Origin: CAZSMK01 sp964608095 | GTDB lineage: Bacteria; Sumerlaeota; Sumerlaeia; MWCT01; JAGHBZ01 | DNA length: 23,508 nt | Direction of reading: 5' to 3' | NCBI GenBank assembly: GCA_964608095.1 | Contig: CAZSMK010000128.1 | Coordinates: 1 to 23,508 of the forward strand | Part shown: positions 22,077 to 23,508 of the stretch, one piece after another | Position numbering within the stretch: the stretch's first letter is position 1 | How the letters are laid out: every line of letters starts with the position of its first letter | Translations under genes and position numbers: made by a program | Notes under the pieces: model-generated | Told to the model about the DNA's origin: nothing | The model's database searches: none | What the model saw: only the letters and a program-made list of their open reading frames with translations

Positions 22077-22946
22077 TCAGGGTCCTTCGGTGTCTTCATT
22101 GTCTACAACATAAACCTTCTTCAAAAAATGGTGTGCGATCGTTTGAAGCTGATACAGCCGTACAGTGGTGGTCTCGGTACGATCTGAGAACTGGAACGCC
22201 GGGGTGAATTGTACGAGATGCAACGGGATATGAGATGAGACGGATGAAAGCCACACGGAAAAATCTTTTATCATTTCATCAGAATCGTTAATACCCTCAA
22301 TCACAAGGTAGCTTACTTCGAGATGCGTATTATTTTGCGCCGAGATAATTGTCCGCATCACAACTTCTTTCGATCCGCCACATTCCACCCGGTAGAACTC
22401 CGCGTCCCACGATTTGACATCCACCAGGAGAACATCTATGGCTGCCAGCAGATCCTCGAGCGGTTGAGGGTTCACCATACCATTGCTTGCAACTGCGATT
22501 TTCAGATTTTCTTCCCGTGCCTGATGAGCGACGTCCATTAAGTACTCTATCGAAACAATCGGTTCATTATAGGTGAAGGCAATACCTGTGACATTCCCTT
22601 CAAGCGCTTTACCGACAAGGTCGCGAGGCGACATAACTATAGTGGAAACCCCCGCCTGTGCCGCCTGCCAGTTCACGCAGAACGGACATTTCATGTTACA
22701 CCCTATCGAGCCGACAAACAAAAAGATGTCGTCCTCGAACGCCGTGGATAAAGGCAGCTGCATCGCCGATTTCTTCTCGAGATGACTTATCTTGCCATAG
22801 TTGGTAAGGACAAGCTTCGCATCGCGGTTCTTTCTCACGCCGCAAAGGCCGAACCCCGCCGGTATTATATGACACGAAAGCGGACAGAGCTCGCACTCCA
22901 CATATTCGCGAGATAACGTGGCGTAATATTTACACTCGTGACTCAT
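22077..22946 (-). CDS. radical-SAM protein of the AmmeMemoRadiSam/PflA-activase-like type
   Basis: I use the ATG at 22946 (289 residues); a TTG two codons earlier is possible, and no good ribosome binding site is seen for either. In the longer numbering, Cys20, Cys23, Cys27 and Cys37 form the N-terminal CELCPLSC...GLCGVR segment, and Cys85, Cys89 and Cys92 form the radical-SAM CxxxCxxC motif in GCNMKCPFC. TYNEPIV, the SNGM motif, the DVKSW stretch and FTPAFQF match the AmmeMemoRadiSam system radical-SAM proteins and pyruvate-formate-lyase-activase-like enzymes. Cleavage of S-adenosylmethionine at a 4Fe-4S cluster is expected; the substrate of this subfamily is unknown. The AMMECR1 and Memo partners are not adjacent in the window. 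Confidence 0.88.
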   Translation of the reverse strand: MSHECKYYATLSREYVECELCPLSCHIIPAGFGLCGVRKNRDAKLVLTNYGKISHLEKKSAMQLPLSTAFEDDIFLFVGSIGCNMKCPFCVNWQAAQAGVSTIVMSPRDLVGKALEGNVTGIAFTYNEPIVSIEYLMDVAHQAREENLKIAVASNGMVNPQPLEDLLAAIDVLLVDVKSWDAEFYRVECGGSKEVVMRTIISAQNNTHLEVSYLVIEGINDSDEMIKDFSVWLSSVSSHIPLHLVQFTPAFQFSDRTETTTVRLYQLQTIAHHFLKKVYVVDNEDTEGP

Positions 22947-22952
22947 ACGCAA

Positions 22953-23305
22953 AGAATTAATGAATCATAGGCAACTAATGTGAAACTGTAAACTACAATA
23001 ACACCCTACAGAGAATTTTCCCTGTTTTCCTGAGAAAAGATCCCTCTCGAGAGTGTCTGAACAATAGTTCAGCCCGAGGCTTCGCCACGGTGGATGTATA
23101 ATCCCAACATGCTCGTAATCGTAATAGTTCGTGTGCTCGTGCTTGCATAATGTTGTTTCCGAAATCCGTAATCCCTTATTGTGAGGGGACTTTTCGCCGC
23201 GGCGAATGGAGTCGAAGATGCGCCGTGGCGGATGGGTATCATTTCTTTATCAACGAATTCAACGAGATTGAAATCAATCTCGGTTGGTTCATAGTTAAAA
23301 TAGGA
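22953..23305. other. intergenic region with several palindromes
   Basis: About 350 bases without a credible gene. Perfect palindromes or hairpins are CTCTCGAGAG (23044-23053), CTGAAC-AATA-GTTCAG (23057-23072), TTCGCCGCGGCGAA near 23187, and CGAGATTGA-AA-TCAATCTCG (23263-23282), the last being 24 bases downstream of the partial gene at the right edge and a possible terminator for it, although no T run follows. A CTCGTAATCG-type low-complexity stretch is at about 23111-23145. Confidence 0.4.
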
Positions 23306-23508
23306 TTAGTAGTTAACCCAGAAGGAAGGGGTGGCAGGAGCGAGGTAGCGTATGCGGACAGCATCGGCAACGGTATAGCCATCGGCAGCGGTCGTGTTGA
23401 ATAACGTAACAAAGAGAAATCCTTCGTTGAAGAAAAACGAATCATCATCGTTGACGCCGTCGACATTTATCCAGAAATCGCCCGTAGTCGAGGAAGCGGA
23501 ATATTGCT
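23306..23508 (-). CDS. 3-prime end of a protein with golvesin/xanthan-lyase-like C-terminal domain (partial)
   Basis: Sixty-six codons remain, running off the right edge; the stop TAA is at 23308-23306. The residues read FWINVDGVNDDDSFFF...ADGYTVADAVRIRYLAP. The DGYxVADAVR(I/F) ending is characteristic of golvesin/xanthan-lyase-type C-terminal domains found on secreted or surface proteins. Composition (Thr, Asp, Phe, Tyr rich) fits an extracellular beta-sandwich. The N-terminal part, and hence the main function, is outside the window. The match is from memory of the motif. Confidence 0.6.
   Translation of the reverse strand, partial: QYSASSTTGDFWINVDGVNDDDSFFFNEGFLFVTLFNTTAADGYTVADAVRIRYLAPATPSFWVNY

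Noticed and set aside
23150..23404. 84-residue plus-strand frame at the right edge
   Set aside because: It is antisense to the golvesin-like fragment, and its composition (Gly/Ile/Val runs) mirrors the opposite strand.

Overview
The window reads as an ordinary bacterial chromosome segment of roughly mid-40s to 50 percent GC, probably from an uncultured, largely anaerobic bacterium. The bacterial assignment rests on Shine-Dalgarno sites, the TsaB/TsaE tRNA-modification pair, the McsA/McsB arginine-kinase pair, a bS22-type mini ribosomal protein and sigma-70-like promoters. The anaerobic flavour comes from several Fe-S or thiol-redox proteins: a two-cluster ferredoxin with a NIL domain, a PreA-like dehydrogenase with two clusters, quinolinate synthase, a radical-SAM enzyme and a CoA-disulfide-reductase-like flavoprotein. 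I cannot fix the phylum by eye.

Layout. 1-513 is a CRISPR array (8 repeats of 36 bp, spacers all exactly 30 bp) followed by an AT-rich leader-like stretch; no cas gene lies in the window. 838-2508 is a flavoprotein disulfide reductase with a C-terminal rhodanese domain that has lost its catalytic Cys. Convergent to it is a protein with two receiver domains flanking a four-Cys motif (2568-3686, minus). Next is a long fusion of an ArnT/GT39-like membrane glycosyltransferase with a purple-acid-phosphatase-like domain (4021-6564, plus). A minus-strand block follows: nadA, a preA-like gene and an MFS/spermidine-synthase fusion with a helical tail (6621-11986). After a 566-base gap comes the plus-strand set mcsA, mcsB and a NIL-domain ferredoxin (12553-14645).

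From 14803 to 18869 everything is on the minus strand: tRNA-Arg(ACG), a 29-codon bS22-type ribosomal protein gene, a class II aldolase with a tetra-Cys tail, tsaB, tsaE, folK and dapF. The order of transcription is dapF-folK-tsaE-tsaB-aldolase, with 4-base overlaps at dapF/folK and tsaE/tsaB. Then come a DegT-type sugar aminotransferase, tRNA-Thr(TGT) and tRNA-Tyr(GTA) behind a good promoter, a glutaminase-less GMP-synthase-like ATP pyrophosphatase (minus), an AmmeMemoRadiSam-type radical-SAM protein (minus), and at the right edge the last 66 codons of a protein with a golvesin/xanthan-lyase-like end.

Functional themes are protein quality control (mcsAB), tRNA modification plus folate and lysine/peptidoglycan precursors (tsaE, tsaB, folK, dapF), NAD synthesis (nadA), and envelope glycan work (GT39-phosphatase fusion, DegT aminotransferase). 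Most genes are housekeeping. The items most worth a second look are the glycosyltransferase-phosphatase fusion, the mcsAB-NIL ferredoxin cluster without ctsR or clpC, the degenerate double-receiver protein, the divergent GuaA-like protein, the aldolase Cys tail, and the CRISPR array whose effector lies outside the window.
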